Below are positions 1-8,513 of a stretch of 50,577 nucleotides of DNA, one piece after another (the first letter of the stretch is position 1; each line of letters starts with the position of its first letter). The position numbers were made by a program, and so were the translations under genes. The notes under the pieces were generated by a model, which saw only the letters and a list, made by a program, of their open reading frames with translations, was not told the DNA's origin and ran no database searches. The stretch spans positions 1-50,577 of the forward strand of contig JAPPHD010000027.1 in NCBI GenBank assembly GCA_028821125.1. Reading direction: 5' to 3'. This DNA is from Gammaproteobacteria bacterium. GTDB taxonomy: Bacteria; Pseudomonadota; Gammaproteobacteria; Pseudomonadales; Azotimanducaceae.

Positions 1-1
1 G

Positions 2-82
2 CTTGGCGTGCCGGATACCCGTACCGCATACCTGCTCTCGGTGCCGGGTCATCGACATTATGTCAAATTGAATATCTATTGA
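2..82 (+). CDS. 3' end of an unidentified protein (partial)
   Basis: The second reading frame is open from the window edge to a TGA at 80-82 and encodes 26 residues ending ...YVKLNIY. The composition looks like the tail of a globular protein, but it is too short to place in a family. The rest of the gene would lie to the left of the window. It points toward the convergent idi gene, about 140 nt away. This could equally be a chance open stretch, so it is listed as a tentative partial gene. Confidence 0.3.
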   Translation, partial: LGVPDTRTAYLLSVPGHRHYVKLNIY

Positions 83-225
83 AATCAACGAGTTGAAAGT
101 TGTTCCATGCGAGAGGGACTCGTCTACCATGGGCTGGACTTCGACGACTCCGCGCGATCCGGCAGCCTGTAGGCCATGCCCGTCCCGTCGTAAACCGGGA
201 ACACAATCGTTCCAGGCCCCCTCGG

Positions 226-819
226 TCACGGCGGCAATTCGCGTGCGCCTGTCGGCAGCATGTCGGCGTGGCGCTCGCAAAGCGCCGCCCATTCGAGCCG
301 CAGCCACGGCGTGTACTCGTCGGGCCGCTCCTCGAGGCGGCGGTTCAGCTCCGTACCGGCGATCCATTGCCAGTCGTCGATTTCCGTGGTGTTGACGACG
401 GGCGTGCCTGTGGTGCGGGCAAGATAGACCGAGCACAGCTCGTGCTCGCTGCCGTTCGCGCCGAAACCCGCCTGGTATTCGAACTTGTAGACGAAACGCA
501 GATCGTGCAGGAGGCTCGCGTCCAGCCCCAGCTCCTGTTCGATGCGCCGGTGCACGGCGGTGTCCATCGACTCCCCCCGGCGTGGATGGGAACAGCAACT
601 GTTCGACCAGAAATTCGGCCAGAGCCTCTTTTCGCGGCCGCGTTTCTGCAGAAGCAGCTCGCCCCGGGCGTTGAAGACGAAAGCGGAGAACGCCCGGTGT
701 AGCTGCCCCTCACCGTTGTGACAGGCGGCCTTGTCCAGAAAACCGAGCACCCGGTCGGCGGAATCGACAAGGATGAGGGGCTCGTCATCGAAGGAGACGA
801 CTTCAGACTTGGTGTTCAT
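226..819 (-). CDS. idi: Isopentenyl-diphosphate delta-isomerase, type I (Nudix fold)
   Basis: Interconverts isopentenyl and dimethylallyl diphosphate, the two C5 units of isoprenoid synthesis, in the cytosol. The 197-residue product shows the type I hallmarks: the NSCCSHP motif, whose second Cys (C76) matches the catalytic Cys of the family, and the EHELC motif with E125 and E127 matching the catalytic Glu pair. A Nudix-like segment RRIEQELGL follows at about 91-99. The frame stays open to an upstream ATG at 888. The ATG at 819 is preferred because it places the protein at family length (E. coli Idi is 182 residues); the extra 23 upstream residues are low in family-like character. No carotenoid or other isoprenoid genes lie nearby, so it looks like an isolated gene. 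Family assignment is secure; the start is likely. Confidence 0.93.
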   Translation of the reverse strand: MNTKSEVVSFDDEPLILVDSADRVLGFLDKAACHNGEGQLHRAFSAFVFNARGELLLQKRGREKRLWPNFWSNSCCSHPRRGESMDTAVHRRIEQELGLDASLLHDLRFVYKFEYQAGFGANGSEHELCSVYLARTTGTPVVNTTEIDDWQWIAGTELNRRLEERPDEYTPWLRLEWAALCERHADMLPTGARELPP

Positions 820-1008
820 GGGCCGGCCCTGGTGCTGTCGGAGATTCGGATTGAAGATGCAGCCGCCATTGTAATGCGGTTTCTTCACACATTGGCGGAT
901 GTACGGGAACCAGGGACGTGGAGCAGCGTCAAATGGTTCGAATCCGATACATTCGCGTAGGCCGGGCGCCTCGACGCCCTCGCGACGAAAGGCGGTGACG
1001 GATGCGGG

Positions 1009-1905
1009 TCACTCGTCCTCCGTCCCCCCCATCGCCGCCCGCAGCGTGCGGGTCATCTGGTCGAGCAGGGCGACCCTGGGGGAACTGCCCCGCCAGGCGA
1101 TACCGATCGTTCTGGACGGCGGCTCCGGCTCGTCGAAGGGTATGTAGCTCACACCCGCCCCTTCGGCGGAGACGGCGAGTTCCGGCATCAGGGTGGCACC
1201 GACGTTCGCCGCCACCATTTGACGCAGCGTTTCCAGGCTGGTTGCCCGGAAGTTGGTGTTCTCCACGGCGTTGTGCGACTTGCAGACCTCCAGCGCCTGG
1301 TCTCTCAGGCAATGGCCGTCCTCAAGCAGCAGCACCTGCTCGTCGTCGAGGTCAAGAACGCTGACCGACTCGCGGCCGGCTTTCGCGTGCCGGCTCGACA
1401 CCGCGAGGTAGAAGGGCTCGCGGTAAATCGTAGACTCGACGATGTTGTCCTCGCCAAGCGGCAGGGCCAGGATCACCGCATCCAGGTTGCCCTCTCTGAG
1501 CATTCGCGCAATCACCGCGGTCTGGGCCTCGGTCAAATGTATCTTCAGGTTGGGAAGCGCGTCACGCACAGGGCCGAGAATTCGCGGCAGAAGATACGGA
1601 GCCACCGTGGGAATGATGCCGAGGCGGAACTCCCCGCCCAGGGGATCGCGGTGTTCCTCCGCGAAACCCACCAGCCGATTCACCTCGCCCAGCACCCTCT
1701 CGGCCTGCGCCACGATCGACTCTCCCACCGGCGTCAGCATCACCTGCCGGTTGGTTCGCTCGATGAGCGTCACGCCCAGGGTTTGCTCCAGCTTCTTGAG
1801 CTGCGTCGACAGCGTCGGCTGGCTGACGAAACAGGCGGCGGCGGCGCGGCCGAAATGGCGGTGTTCCGCCACGGCCACCAGGTAGCGCAGATCGCGCAGG
1901 TTCAT
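1009..1905 (-). CDS. oxyR: LysR-family hydrogen peroxide sensor OxyR
   Basis: Transcription activator of the peroxide response, switched by a reversible disulfide. The 298-residue protein opens with the LysR winged helix (residues 1-60, MNLRDLRYLVAVAEHRHFGR) and continues into the effector domain. The redox cysteines sit at C199 (in LLEDGHCLRDQ) and C208, the same numbers as in E. coli OxyR, and the following FRATSLETLR motif is also typical. It is transcribed toward idi, with about 190 nt between them. The LRAT-like gene upstream on the same strand ends 81 nt before its start. No katG, ahpC or recG partner is adjacent in the window, so its targets probably lie elsewhere. Function is confident from the two cysteines. 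Confidence 0.94.
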   Translation of the reverse strand: MNLRDLRYLVAVAEHRHFGRAAAACFVSQPTLSTQLKKLEQTLGVTLIERTNRQVMLTPVGESIVAQAERVLGEVNRLVGFAEEHRDPLGGEFRLGIIPTVAPYLLPRILGPVRDALPNLKIHLTEAQTAVIARMLREGNLDAVILALPLGEDNIVESTIYREPFYLAVSSRHAKAGRESVSVLDLDDEQVLLLEDGHCLRDQALEVCKSHNAVENTNFRATSLETLRQMVAANVGATLMPELAVSAEGAGVSYIPFDEPEPPSRTIGIAWRGSSPRVALLDQMTRTLRAAMGGTEDE

Positions 1906-1986
1906 GACGTGTCAGTCTCCCTCACGGCGCCGCGCCCTGAGCGGCGCAGGATGGCGGGCGCCGCTCCCGGCCGTCGGGCCGCTGCA

Positions 1987-2454
1987 TCAGGACTGCCGCG
2001 ATCGCGACGCCCCGTTGCGCAACTTCCTGACCAGCCCCCGGCCGAGCGCGAATGCCGTCGCGGCCGCCACGGGATGCCGCAGCACCGCGATCGCCACCAC
2101 CGCGAGCCCTGCGCCGGCAATCCAGCCCTGCAGTTGCGGGCTGGTGGCGCGGCCGGTCGTCGCGCGGTTCACGGTGTGTTCGCAGTTGTTCGTGAACAGG
2201 TTGTAACGGCGCGCCCCGTGCGGCACCGCGCCCGCCACGCGCCGCCCTGTCCGCCGGTCCGTCGGGGTCACGCGCAACCGCCGCCCGGCCCGAAACTCAC
2301 CCAGCGTGGAGGCGTGTTCTCCGCGCCAGGGCGTGTTGTGCAGAATACGGCCATCGTCAAGCACCACACCCTTGTGCATGACCAACCACTTGCGGCGGGC
2401 AACGATGTCGCCCGGCTGACAGTCCGGCTGCATCAGGCAGTTCCCGATCGTCAC
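1987..2454 (-). CDS. LRAT-like (NlpC/P60 superfamily) membrane-anchored protein
   Basis: A 155-residue protein with the lecithin:retinol acyltransferase fold. The pieces visible are GDIVARRKWLVMHKG with H27, a second histidine H39 twelve residues later (the same gap as the two catalytic His of LRAT), and TNNCEHTVN with the nucleophile C91. Residues about 110-135 form one hydrophobic segment, followed by an Arg-rich tail, suggesting a C-terminal membrane anchor facing the cytosol. Family members are thiol acyltransferases or phospholipases acting on lipids; the substrate here is unknown. The start is a GTG; an ATG seven codons in (2433) is an alternative. Upstream lies the palindromic element at 2595-2862. 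Confidence 0.72.
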   Translation of the reverse strand: MTIGNCLMQPDCQPGDIVARRKWLVMHKGVVLDDGRILHNTPWRGEHASTLGEFRAGRRLRVTPTDRRTGRRVAGAVPHGARRYNLFTNNCEHTVNRATTGRATSPQLQGWIAGAGLAVVAIAVLRHPVAAATAFALGRGLVRKLRNGASRSRQS

Positions 2455-2594
2455 TCCTGCCTGAAACCTAACACATTCCGTGCCAGTCTTGCCTCCATGC
2501 CGCGCTTCCTTGCCGTTCGTGGGCCGGCCCTCCCCGATTCACCCCCACGAACGGCCCCGGGATGGCGAAACCCGCCGGTATCTGGCAGAAACCG

Positions 2595-2862
2595 CTAGTG
2601 CTCCTTCCAACTGATAATTCGGGATCAGCGCGTTCGCAAGCGTGCAGATGCAAGGCGCGGTTCCGAAAGCGTATCTGGATACGGTGAGGGACCGCAACGA
2701 AGCAGATGTGCGCTTGCGAGCGCGCCCTTCGGGTGGCCGCGGGCACGCCCCTGGCCGCGTTGCGACCCTTGGCAAGGGCTGGGCCATTCCCGGCGGGCCG
2801 CGCCTTGCCAGGAACGTGCCCGCGGCCACTGATCCCGAATTATCAGTTGGAAGGAGCACTAG
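2595..2862. repeat. Composite palindromic (MITE-like) element 1
   Basis: A 268-bp element bounded by perfect 34-bp inverted repeats (2595-2628 and 2829-2862), each outer end reading CTAGTG inward. Two further hairpins nest inside. Unit A (2630-2723) is bounded by 20-nt arms matching at 15 positions, with a GTATC/GATAC tip at about 2671-2682. Unit B (2734-2828) is bounded by perfect 14-bp arms, the right one abutting the outer right arm. Units A and B are related in opposite orientation: each has a GCAAGGCGCGG core near one end and CGCAACG at the other. Folded, the strand would form a three-way junction. No open frame of its own is convincing. It lies between divergently transcribed genes, so it is not a simple terminator. 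A related single-unit copy is at 9717-9891. Confidence 0.85.
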
Positions 2863-2965
2863 CCCGCGTCCAGTTCGTTACAGTCCGGCGTCGGGCCGGG
2901 GATTGCATCGGCCAAGGCAGGCAGTGAACAATCGGCGCTTTCTGATTCTGCACAGGCAATCGTCG

Positions 2966-3997
2966 ATGGCTGATTTTCCCGTCACACCCGAAGCGCTGAC
3001 GCCGCAATGGCTGAGCGAGGCGCTCGGCTTCCCGGTTCAGGGCTTCGAAGTCGCCCGGTTCGGCGAGGGCGCCGGGATGATCGCCATGGTGACCCGGGTG
3101 CTGCTCACGACGGGGCCCGGCAACCCCGCGTCGGTGATCGCCAAGTTTCCCACCCCGAATCCGACCAACCGTTCCATCGCCAGAACCTACAGCATGTATG
3201 CGCGCGAAGTGATGTTCTATCAGGGCATCGTCGACCAGGTGGCGATAAGGGCGCCCCGCTGTTTCTTCGCGGCCATCGACCCGGCCACCGAGGACTTCGT
3301 CATGCTGCTGGAAGACCTGGGCCATCTGCGCCTGGGCGACCAGGTGGCCGGCTGCACGCTGGCCGAGGCGCGGGCGGTGCTCTCCGCGGTGGCCGGCCTG
3401 CACGCCAGCACATGGCGAACCACCCGGTTTCCCCGCGTGATTTCGCACAACAACCCCGCCCAGCGCGACGGCATGATCTACGCCTTCGAGGTGGGTTGGC
3501 CGGCCGTGAACGCCAGGTTTCCAGAACTCATTCCGGACAGCGCCCGAGTCGCCGGCGAAAAAATGACCGGCGCCGTGGGGCGATTGCTCGAGGAGATGTG
3601 CCGGGACCCCGTGTGCCTGACACACGTGGACGTGCGCCTCGACAACCTCTTCTTCGACGGGGACGAGGTGGTCTTCTTGGACTGGCAGTCGGTCTGTACG
3701 TCGGCCCCGGAGCAGGACGTGGCCTATTTCATCACCCAGAGCGTTCCGCCGTCCGTCCGCGGAAAGGAGGACCTGGTTGCGTACTATCACACCGAACTGG
3801 CCGGGCACGGCGTGGAATACGACCTGGCCCGCTGCCGGGAACGCTATCGACTGTGCGCGCTGTACCTGATGTGTTTCGCGGTCAGCATCGCCGGCCAGCT
3901 CGACCCCGGGAACGAACGCGGCCAGGCTCTTGGCCGCGTATTGCTGGGAAACGCGATGAGCGCGCTCGACGAGATGGACGCTTTCGCGTTGCTGTAA
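2966..3997 (+). CDS. APH/EcKinase-like phosphotransferase
   Basis: A 343-residue protein of the aminoglycoside-phosphotransferase-like kinase fold. The N-lobe has VIAK (K60) and a helix Glu (E81). The catalytic loop reads HVDVRLDN (H220, D222, N227), and the Mg-binding Asp is D239 in VFLDWQ. Such enzymes phosphorylate small molecules such as drugs, choline or fatty-acyl and steroid-like alcohols; this sequence does not identify the substrate. The frame stays open back to 2642 through the palindromic element, but those residues are not kinase-like, so the ATG at 2966 is chosen. A GTG at 2927 is possible. No strong ribosome binding site is seen. It stands alone between element 1 and the convergent cytochrome gene. 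Confidence 0.8.
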   Translation: MADFPVTPEALTPQWLSEALGFPVQGFEVARFGEGAGMIAMVTRVLLTTGPGNPASVIAKFPTPNPTNRSIARTYSMYAREVMFYQGIVDQVAIRAPRCFFAAIDPATEDFVMLLEDLGHLRLGDQVAGCTLAEARAVLSAVAGLHASTWRTTRFPRVISHNNPAQRDGMIYAFEVGWPAVNARFPELIPDSARVAGEKMTGAVGRLLEEMCRDPVCLTHVDVRLDNLFFDGDEVVFLDWQSVCTSAPEQDVAYFITQSVPPSVRGKEDLVAYYHTELAGHGVEYDLARCRERYRLCALYLMCFAVSIAGQLDPGNERGQALGRVLLGNAMSALDEMDAFALL

Positions 3998-4046
3998 CGC
4001 CCCGCAACCCTTCCGGTGAAAACCATGAACGGGCCGCGTGAGTACG

Positions 4047-4388
4047 TTACCTGTTCTGAACCAGCATGTAGTCGATCGCGTCGGTCAACTGCTCGTCCGA
4101 GCAATCGAAACAGAGCCCCCGCGCCGGCATCCCGGGGGGCATCCCGTCGACGGTGGATTGCAGCATTTGATCCATGCCCCTCGCCAGGCGCGGCGCCCAG
4201 GCGTCCGCATCGCCCGTTTTCGGTGCACCGGCGATACCCGCCGCATGGCAGGAGAAGCAGAACCGCTCATAGGTCGCCTTGCCCGGATGCACCGGTGCGG
4301 CCGCGCCGTCCGCCGTACCCGGCCCGGACTCGGAACAGGCGGCCAGCAGCAGCAAAGAAGCGCAACAGGCGTTTTTCCAGCGTTGCAT
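4047..4388 (-). CDS. Lipoprotein c-type cytochrome, cytochrome c5-like
   Basis: A 113-residue exported monoheme electron carrier. The N-terminus is a lipoprotein signal peptide ending in the lipobox LLAAC (C18), so the mature protein should be lipid-anchored and periplasmic. The heme site is CFSCH (C44, C47, H48). The likely axial Met lies in the GMPPGMPARG stretch, and the following CFDC pair matches the disulfide found in c5-type cytochromes. It points toward, and ends about 50 nt from, the phosphotransferase gene. Its redox partner is not evident nearby; c5 cytochromes usually feed terminal oxidases or reductases. Confidence 0.88.
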   Translation of the reverse strand: MQRWKNACCASLLLLAACSESGPGTADGAAAPVHPGKATYERFCFSCHAAGIAGAPKTGDADAWAPRLARGMDQMLQSTVDGMPPGMPARGLCFDCSDEQLTDAIDYMLVQNR

Positions 4389-4716
4389 TCGGTTAACGGG
4401 GCGATGCCCCGGCGCGCCGGGTTGCCGACTTGCATGAAACTATTCGCGGATTTGGGTTACCGAGCACCGAGCGGCCTCGCCTTTGTCGCCATCTCGGGAA
4501 TTGCCATGGTTGTTCACGGCGGCGTCGACTCCGTTGGACTACCTCGACAGGCGCGAAGAATAGCCGCTTTCGTACGATCAGGTACATGACGGACCGCAAT
4601 TTCGACGCCTGCACCGCGCAGCCGGTCCGTCGCCCGCATCGGCTTTGGTCGGGATTGGCGCAGGGTCGATGCTGATAAAGACAAGCGAGGTAGCGGCCCT
4701 TGGCGCAGTGTGCGGG
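4389..4716. other. Region without a recognisable gene
   Basis: These 328 nt separate the cytochrome start from the end of the purN-aminotransferase frame. Short open frames exist on both strands, but none resembles a known protein or has a convincing start. No tRNA, hairpin terminator or repeat was recognised. It must contain the cytochrome promoter, reading leftward from about 4400, but I cannot point to a clear -35/-10 pair. Confidence 0.5.
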
Positions 4717-6477
4717 TCAGAGGTCCCGCAGAATCTCCGCGCCGCGCCGGAGCGTGTCGTCGTCCTTGCAGAAACAGAAGCGAAGCACCCGGTGGTCGTT
4801 CGCATCCGGGTTGCCGTAGAAGATCGACACGGGAATGGACGCGAGCTTCGCTTCCCGCGTGAGGCGGAAAGCCAGGTCCGAATCCCTCTCGTTGAACAGG
4901 CGCTCGTAACCGAGAAGCTGGAAGTAGGTTCCGGCGCTGGGCGTTACGCTGAACCTCGAGCCTTCGAGCAACTCGCAGAAAAGGTCCCGCTTGCGCTGGT
5001 AGAACGAGCCGAGTTCCAGGTGGTGTTCCGGGTGGTTGGCGAGAAAGTCCGCCAGCCCGTGCTGCACCGGGGTGTTGGAGGTGAAGGTGACGAACTGGTG
5101 CACCTTGCGGAACTCTGCGGAAAGCGGCGCCGGCGCCACGCAGTAGCCGATCTTCCAGCCGGTGACGTGATAGGTCTTGCCGAAGGAGGAGACGGCGAAG
5201 CTGCGCTCGAAAAGCCCCGGGAACCGGCAAACGCTCTGGTGCTGCCGGCCGTCGAAGATGATGTGTTCGTAGACCTCGTCGGCGAGTACGTGGAAGCCGT
5301 ACCGGGCGACCAGCGCCTCCAGGCGTTCGAGGTCTTCGCGTTCCCAGACGGTACCGGTCGGATTGTGGGGCGTGTTGAAGATCAGGAGCCGCGTTCGCGG
5401 GCCGACCGTGGCCTCCAGGAGATCCCAGTCAACCCGGTATCCGGGCGGCCGCAAGGGCACATGGCGGGTTATCCCCCCCTGTAGCCGAATCCCCGGTTCG
5501 TAGCTGTCGTAGGCCGGGTCGAAGACAATCGCCTCGTCCCCGGGATGAATCACGGCGGCCATGGCGCAGAACAGCGCTTCGGTGGCGCCGGAAGTCACCG
5601 TCACTTCCGTCTCCGGGTCGACCGCCAATCCGTAAAGATCCCGCACCTTGACGGCAATGGCCTCGCGCAGCGCGGCCACGCCCGCCATGGGGGGATACTG
5701 GTTGAACCCGTGGGTGAGATAGTGCTGGACCCGCTCGATCAATTCCTTCGGCCCGTCGAAATCCGGGAAACCCTGGGAAAGATTCAGGGCGCCCTCTTCG
5801 GCCGCCAGCGCCGACATCACCGTGAATATGGTGGTGCCCACCTCCGGCAGTTTGCTCACCGGATGCGGGGCCGAGTGCTCCCTGCCGGTTGTAATCGTTC
5901 CGCGAACCAGATCGCGAAGCGTGTCGACCACCAGTACACGCTCGGCGGCCTGCACGCGCTGTTCCAGGTCTTCGACGGCATCGTCGGGCTGCACGGGAAC
6001 CCGCACCTGGGCGACGGTGGGGCCGGTGTCGTAGTCGGCGTCCACCAGGTGCACGGTGGCGCCGGATTCGCGCTCGCCGGCATCGATCACGGCCCGATGC
6101 ACCTTGCGGCCGTAGAAGCCGCGGCCGCCGAATTTCGGCAGCAGGGCAGGGTGGGTATTGAGGATACGGTTGGGAAAGGCTTGCAGGGTCTCGTTTCCCA
6201 GCTTTTTCATGTAGCCCGCGAGCATGACCCAGTCGGCCCCTGCGCCCTGCAGTGCGTCGCGAATGGCGCGATCGAGGCTGTGCGGGTCGGAATGCGTGCG
6301 GCTGCTCAGGTGCAGCGTCTCGATGCCGGCGTTCGCGGCGCGCCGCAACGCCAGCGAGCCGCTGTTGTTGCCGATCACAAGCACCACCTCGGCGGGCAGT
6401 TCGCCGGTGGCGCAGGCATCCATTATGGCCTGCAGGATCGAGCCTCCGTGGGAAGCGAGTACGGCGATGCGGCTCAT
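4717..6477 (-). CDS. Fusion protein: PurN-like formyltransferase plus YbdL-type methionine aminotransferase
   Basis: One uninterrupted 586-codon frame with two enzymes. Residues 1 to about 193 are a phosphoribosylglycinamide formyltransferase (PurN) domain: GGSILQAI near the start, then ILNTHPALLPKFGG with N107 and H109, and D150 in YDTGPT, the N-H-D catalytic set. Residues about 207-586 match PLP methionine/kynurenine aminotransferases such as E. coli YbdL: SKLPEVGTTIF, LNLSQGFPDFDGP, NTPHNPTG (372-375) and the PLP lysine K434 in SSFGKTYH. No stop or frameshift lies between them. A GTG at the junction (valine 207) could start a separate aminotransferase. The gene follows dctM by 60 nt on the same strand and probably belongs to the TRAP operon. 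Each domain is secure; whether it works as one chain is inferred. Confidence 0.9.
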   Translation of the reverse strand: MSRIAVLASHGGSILQAIMDACATGELPAEVVLVIGNNSGSLALRRAANAGIETLHLSSRTHSDPHSLDRAIRDALQGAGADWVMLAGYMKKLGNETLQAFPNRILNTHPALLPKFGGRGFYGRKVHRAVIDAGERESGATVHLVDADYDTGPTVAQVRVPVQPDDAVEDLEQRVQAAERVLVVDTLRDLVRGTITTGREHSAPHPVSKLPEVGTTIFTVMSALAAEEGALNLSQGFPDFDGPKELIERVQHYLTHGFNQYPPMAGVAALREAIAVKVRDLYGLAVDPETEVTVTSGATEALFCAMAAVIHPGDEAIVFDPAYDSYEPGIRLQGGITRHVPLRPPGYRVDWDLLEATVGPRTRLLIFNTPHNPTGTVWEREDLERLEALVARYGFHVLADEVYEHIIFDGRQHQSVCRFPGLFERSFAVSSFGKTYHVTGWKIGYCVAPAPLSAEFRKVHQFVTFTSNTPVQHGLADFLANHPEHHLELGSFYQRKRDLFCELLEGSRFSVTPSAGTYFQLLGYERLFNERDSDLAFRLTREAKLASIPVSIFYGNPDANDHRVLRFCFCKDDDTLRRGAEILRDL

Positions 6478-6537
6478 CGGTTCATTGTGCCCGGTGCGGC
6501 CGGGCGAATCATGGTGGTTCCGTATCCCATGCAGGCG

Positions 6538-7887
6538 CTACCGGTATGCCTGCGCCGGCAGCCAGGTGACGAGATCCTGCCAGTTGAAGATGACGATGAG
6601 CCCGATCAACTGCAGCGCGATGAACGGGATCACGCCCCGGTAGATGGTGCGTACGTCGATCTCCGAAGGTGCCACGCCCTTGAGGTAGAAGATGGAGAAT
6701 CCCACCGGCGGGGTGAGGAAACTCGTCTGCAGGCAGACGGCGAACAGCACCGTGAACCACACCGGGTCGAACCCGAGATTGACGACCACCGGCGAGACCA
6801 GGGGCAGGATGATCAGGGTCAGCTCGATCCAGTCGAGGAAGAAACCGAGCAGGAAGGTCGCGAACAGTATGGCGATGACGATGCCCGCCGGCTCGAACGG
6901 CAGGTTCAACAGGGCGCGCTCGATCAACTCGTCGCCGCCCAGGCCGCGCAGCACCAGCGCGAAAGCGGTGGCGCCGAGCAGGACGCCGAATATGAAGGCC
7001 GTGGTTCGGGTGGTCTCGATCAGTACGGTCTTCATGACGCCGCGGTCGAGCTGCCGTTTCACGAACGCCAGCAGAAGGGCCGCCGCCGCGCCCACGCCCG
7101 CCGCTTCCGTGGGTGTTGCCAGGCCGAAGAAGATGCTGCCCAGAACCGCCAGGATCAGCAGCGCCGGCGGCAGAATCGCCACGAACAGCGCCCCGATGGC
7201 TTTCCAGTCCACCGTTTCCCGCTCGCCCGCCGGCGCGGCCTGAGGGCGCAGCCAGGCGTAGCCCAGGAGGTAGGCGACATAGAGACTGCCGAGCATGATC
7301 CCGGGAAAGACGGCGCCCAGAAAGAGATCGCCGACGCTCATGGCCATGCGGTCGGCCATGAGCACCAGCATGATGCTGGGCGGGATCAGAATGCCGAGCG
7401 TGCCGACCGCGCACACGGTTCCCGACGCCAGGGATTTGTCGTAGCCCTGATTCAGCATCACGGGCAGCCCGAGCAGCGCCAGCAGCACCACGGATGCGCC
7501 GATGATGCCGGTGGTGGCGGCGAGCAGTACCCCAATCAGCGTGACGGTCACGGCGAGCCCGCCGCGCACGCCCCCGAAAAGGCGCGAGAAACTCACCATG
7601 AGTTCCCGGGCGATGCCGGAGCGGTCGAGCATCAGGCCCATGAAGATGAACATGGGCAGCGCCACCATCACCCAGTTCTCCATGACGTTCCAGGAGCGGT
7701 CGACGATGAGCGAGGTGTAGTTCCAGTCGATGGAGAACGGGACGTTGAAGTCGACGTGCAGCACGATGGCCAGCGCCGTGAACAGGATCGACAGCCCGCC
7801 CAGAATCCAGGCCACCGGATAGCCGGTGAACACCAGGCCGATGAAGCTGAGGAACATGCAGAGCGCGAGAATCTCATTCGGCGCCAT
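6538..7887 (-). CDS. dctM: TRAP transporter large membrane subunit DctM
   Basis: The 12-helix-type permease of a tripartite ATP-independent periplasmic transporter, which couples uptake of an organic acid to sodium entry at the inner membrane. The 449 residues are hydrophobic throughout. They carry the conserved features of the family: a start with GYPVAWILGG, the MENWVMVALPMFIFMG segment, the TGIIGASVVLLALLGLPVM loop and the CAVGTLGILIPPSI helix hairpin. It lies 35 nt after dctQ and precedes the purN-aminotransferase fusion. Substrate is set by the DctP partner. Confidence 0.93.
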   Translation of the reverse strand: MAPNEILALCMFLSFIGLVFTGYPVAWILGGLSILFTALAIVLHVDFNVPFSIDWNYTSLIVDRSWNVMENWVMVALPMFIFMGLMLDRSGIARELMVSFSRLFGGVRGGLAVTVTLIGVLLAATTGIIGASVVLLALLGLPVMLNQGYDKSLASGTVCAVGTLGILIPPSIMLVLMADRMAMSVGDLFLGAVFPGIMLGSLYVAYLLGYAWLRPQAAPAGERETVDWKAIGALFVAILPPALLILAVLGSIFFGLATPTEAAGVGAAAALLLAFVKRQLDRGVMKTVLIETTRTTAFIFGVLLGATAFALVLRGLGGDELIERALLNLPFEPAGIVIAILFATFLLGFFLDWIELTLIILPLVSPVVVNLGFDPVWFTVLFAVCLQTSFLTPPVGFSIFYLKGVAPSEIDVRTIYRGVIPFIALQLIGLIVIFNWQDLVTWLPAQAYR

Positions 7888-7922
7888 GGGCGCTCCGGTT
7901 GAGTGCGGGCCGTGGCTCTTGC

Positions 7923-8513
7923 TCAGGCATTCCGGCTGCCGCTGCCGTTATCGCCGCCGGAACCGAGGAACAGGAAGGTCCACACCCTCGACAGGCGCGA
8001 GAGGGCGGCCAGCAGAAGCAGTGCGAACCCGAGCGGCAGCATCGCCTTGATGGCCCACCGGTAGGGCAAACCGCCGGGCGATACGGATACCTCGCCGAGT
8101 TCGAAACTGGCGCGCACGAACGGCGCGCTGTAGACCAGCATCACCAGGATGAACGGTAATGCCAGGAGGAGCAGGCCGTACAGTTCGATCCAGGCCTTCA
8201 GCCCCGGCGGGAACCGCTCGTGCAGCACATCGACGCGAATGTGCGCATCCGCCTGCAGGGCATAGCCGAGGCCGAGCAGAAACCCGGCAGCATAGATGTG
8301 CCACTGGATCTCCTCGAACTCGATGCGGCCTTCGCCGAAGGCATAGCGCAGGATCACGTTGACGACGATGATCGCCACGAGAATCAGCCACAGCCACGAC
8401 GACCACTCGCCGATGCGCACCAGCCAGGGATCGACCGCCCGGGACAGGCGCGTCTGCGGCAGCTCCAGGGCCGGCCCGGCGATGGAAGAATCGAGGGAAC
8501 GTGGCTCGTCCAT
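7923..8513 (-). CDS. dctQ: TRAP transporter small membrane subunit DctQ
   Basis: The 196-residue small integral subunit that pairs with DctM. Four hydrophobic helices are visible: SSWLWLILVAIIVVNVILRY, the AAGFLLGLGYAL region, LLLLALPFILVMLVYSAPF and MLPLGFALLLLAAL. The EEIQWHIYAAGFLLGLGYAL stretch with its tryptophan is characteristic of the family. The start ATG shares one base with the dctP stop (TGATG at 8515-8511), so the two are translationally coupled. A long hydrophilic N-terminal leader of about 30 residues precedes helix 1. Confidence 0.9.
   Translation of the reverse strand: MDEPRSLDSSIAGPALELPQTRLSRAVDPWLVRIGEWSSWLWLILVAIIVVNVILRYAFGEGRIEFEEIQWHIYAAGFLLGLGYALQADAHIRVDVLHERFPPGLKAWIELYGLLLLALPFILVMLVYSAPFVRASFELGEVSVSPGGLPYRWAIKAMLPLGFALLLLAALSRLSRVWTFLFLGSGGDNGSGSRNA

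Noticed and set aside
2595-2862. Element 1 as an intrinsic terminator
   Set aside because: It lies between divergent genes, is far too long, and lacks a T-run.
2642-2965. N-terminal extension of the phosphotransferase through element 1
   Set aside because: The residues come from palindromic non-coding DNA and are not kinase-like; kinase homology begins near the ATG at 2966.
4430-4675. 81-codon plus-strand open frame in the gap after the cytochrome gene
   Set aside because: No family resemblance, biased Arg/Cys composition and no ribosome binding site.
5545-7902. Plus-strand open frame of 785 codons opposite the dctM/fusion genes
   Set aside because: Antisense to two clear genes; its translation is His/Gln/Arg-rich and low in hydrophobic cores, a usual shadow of high-GC coding DNA.
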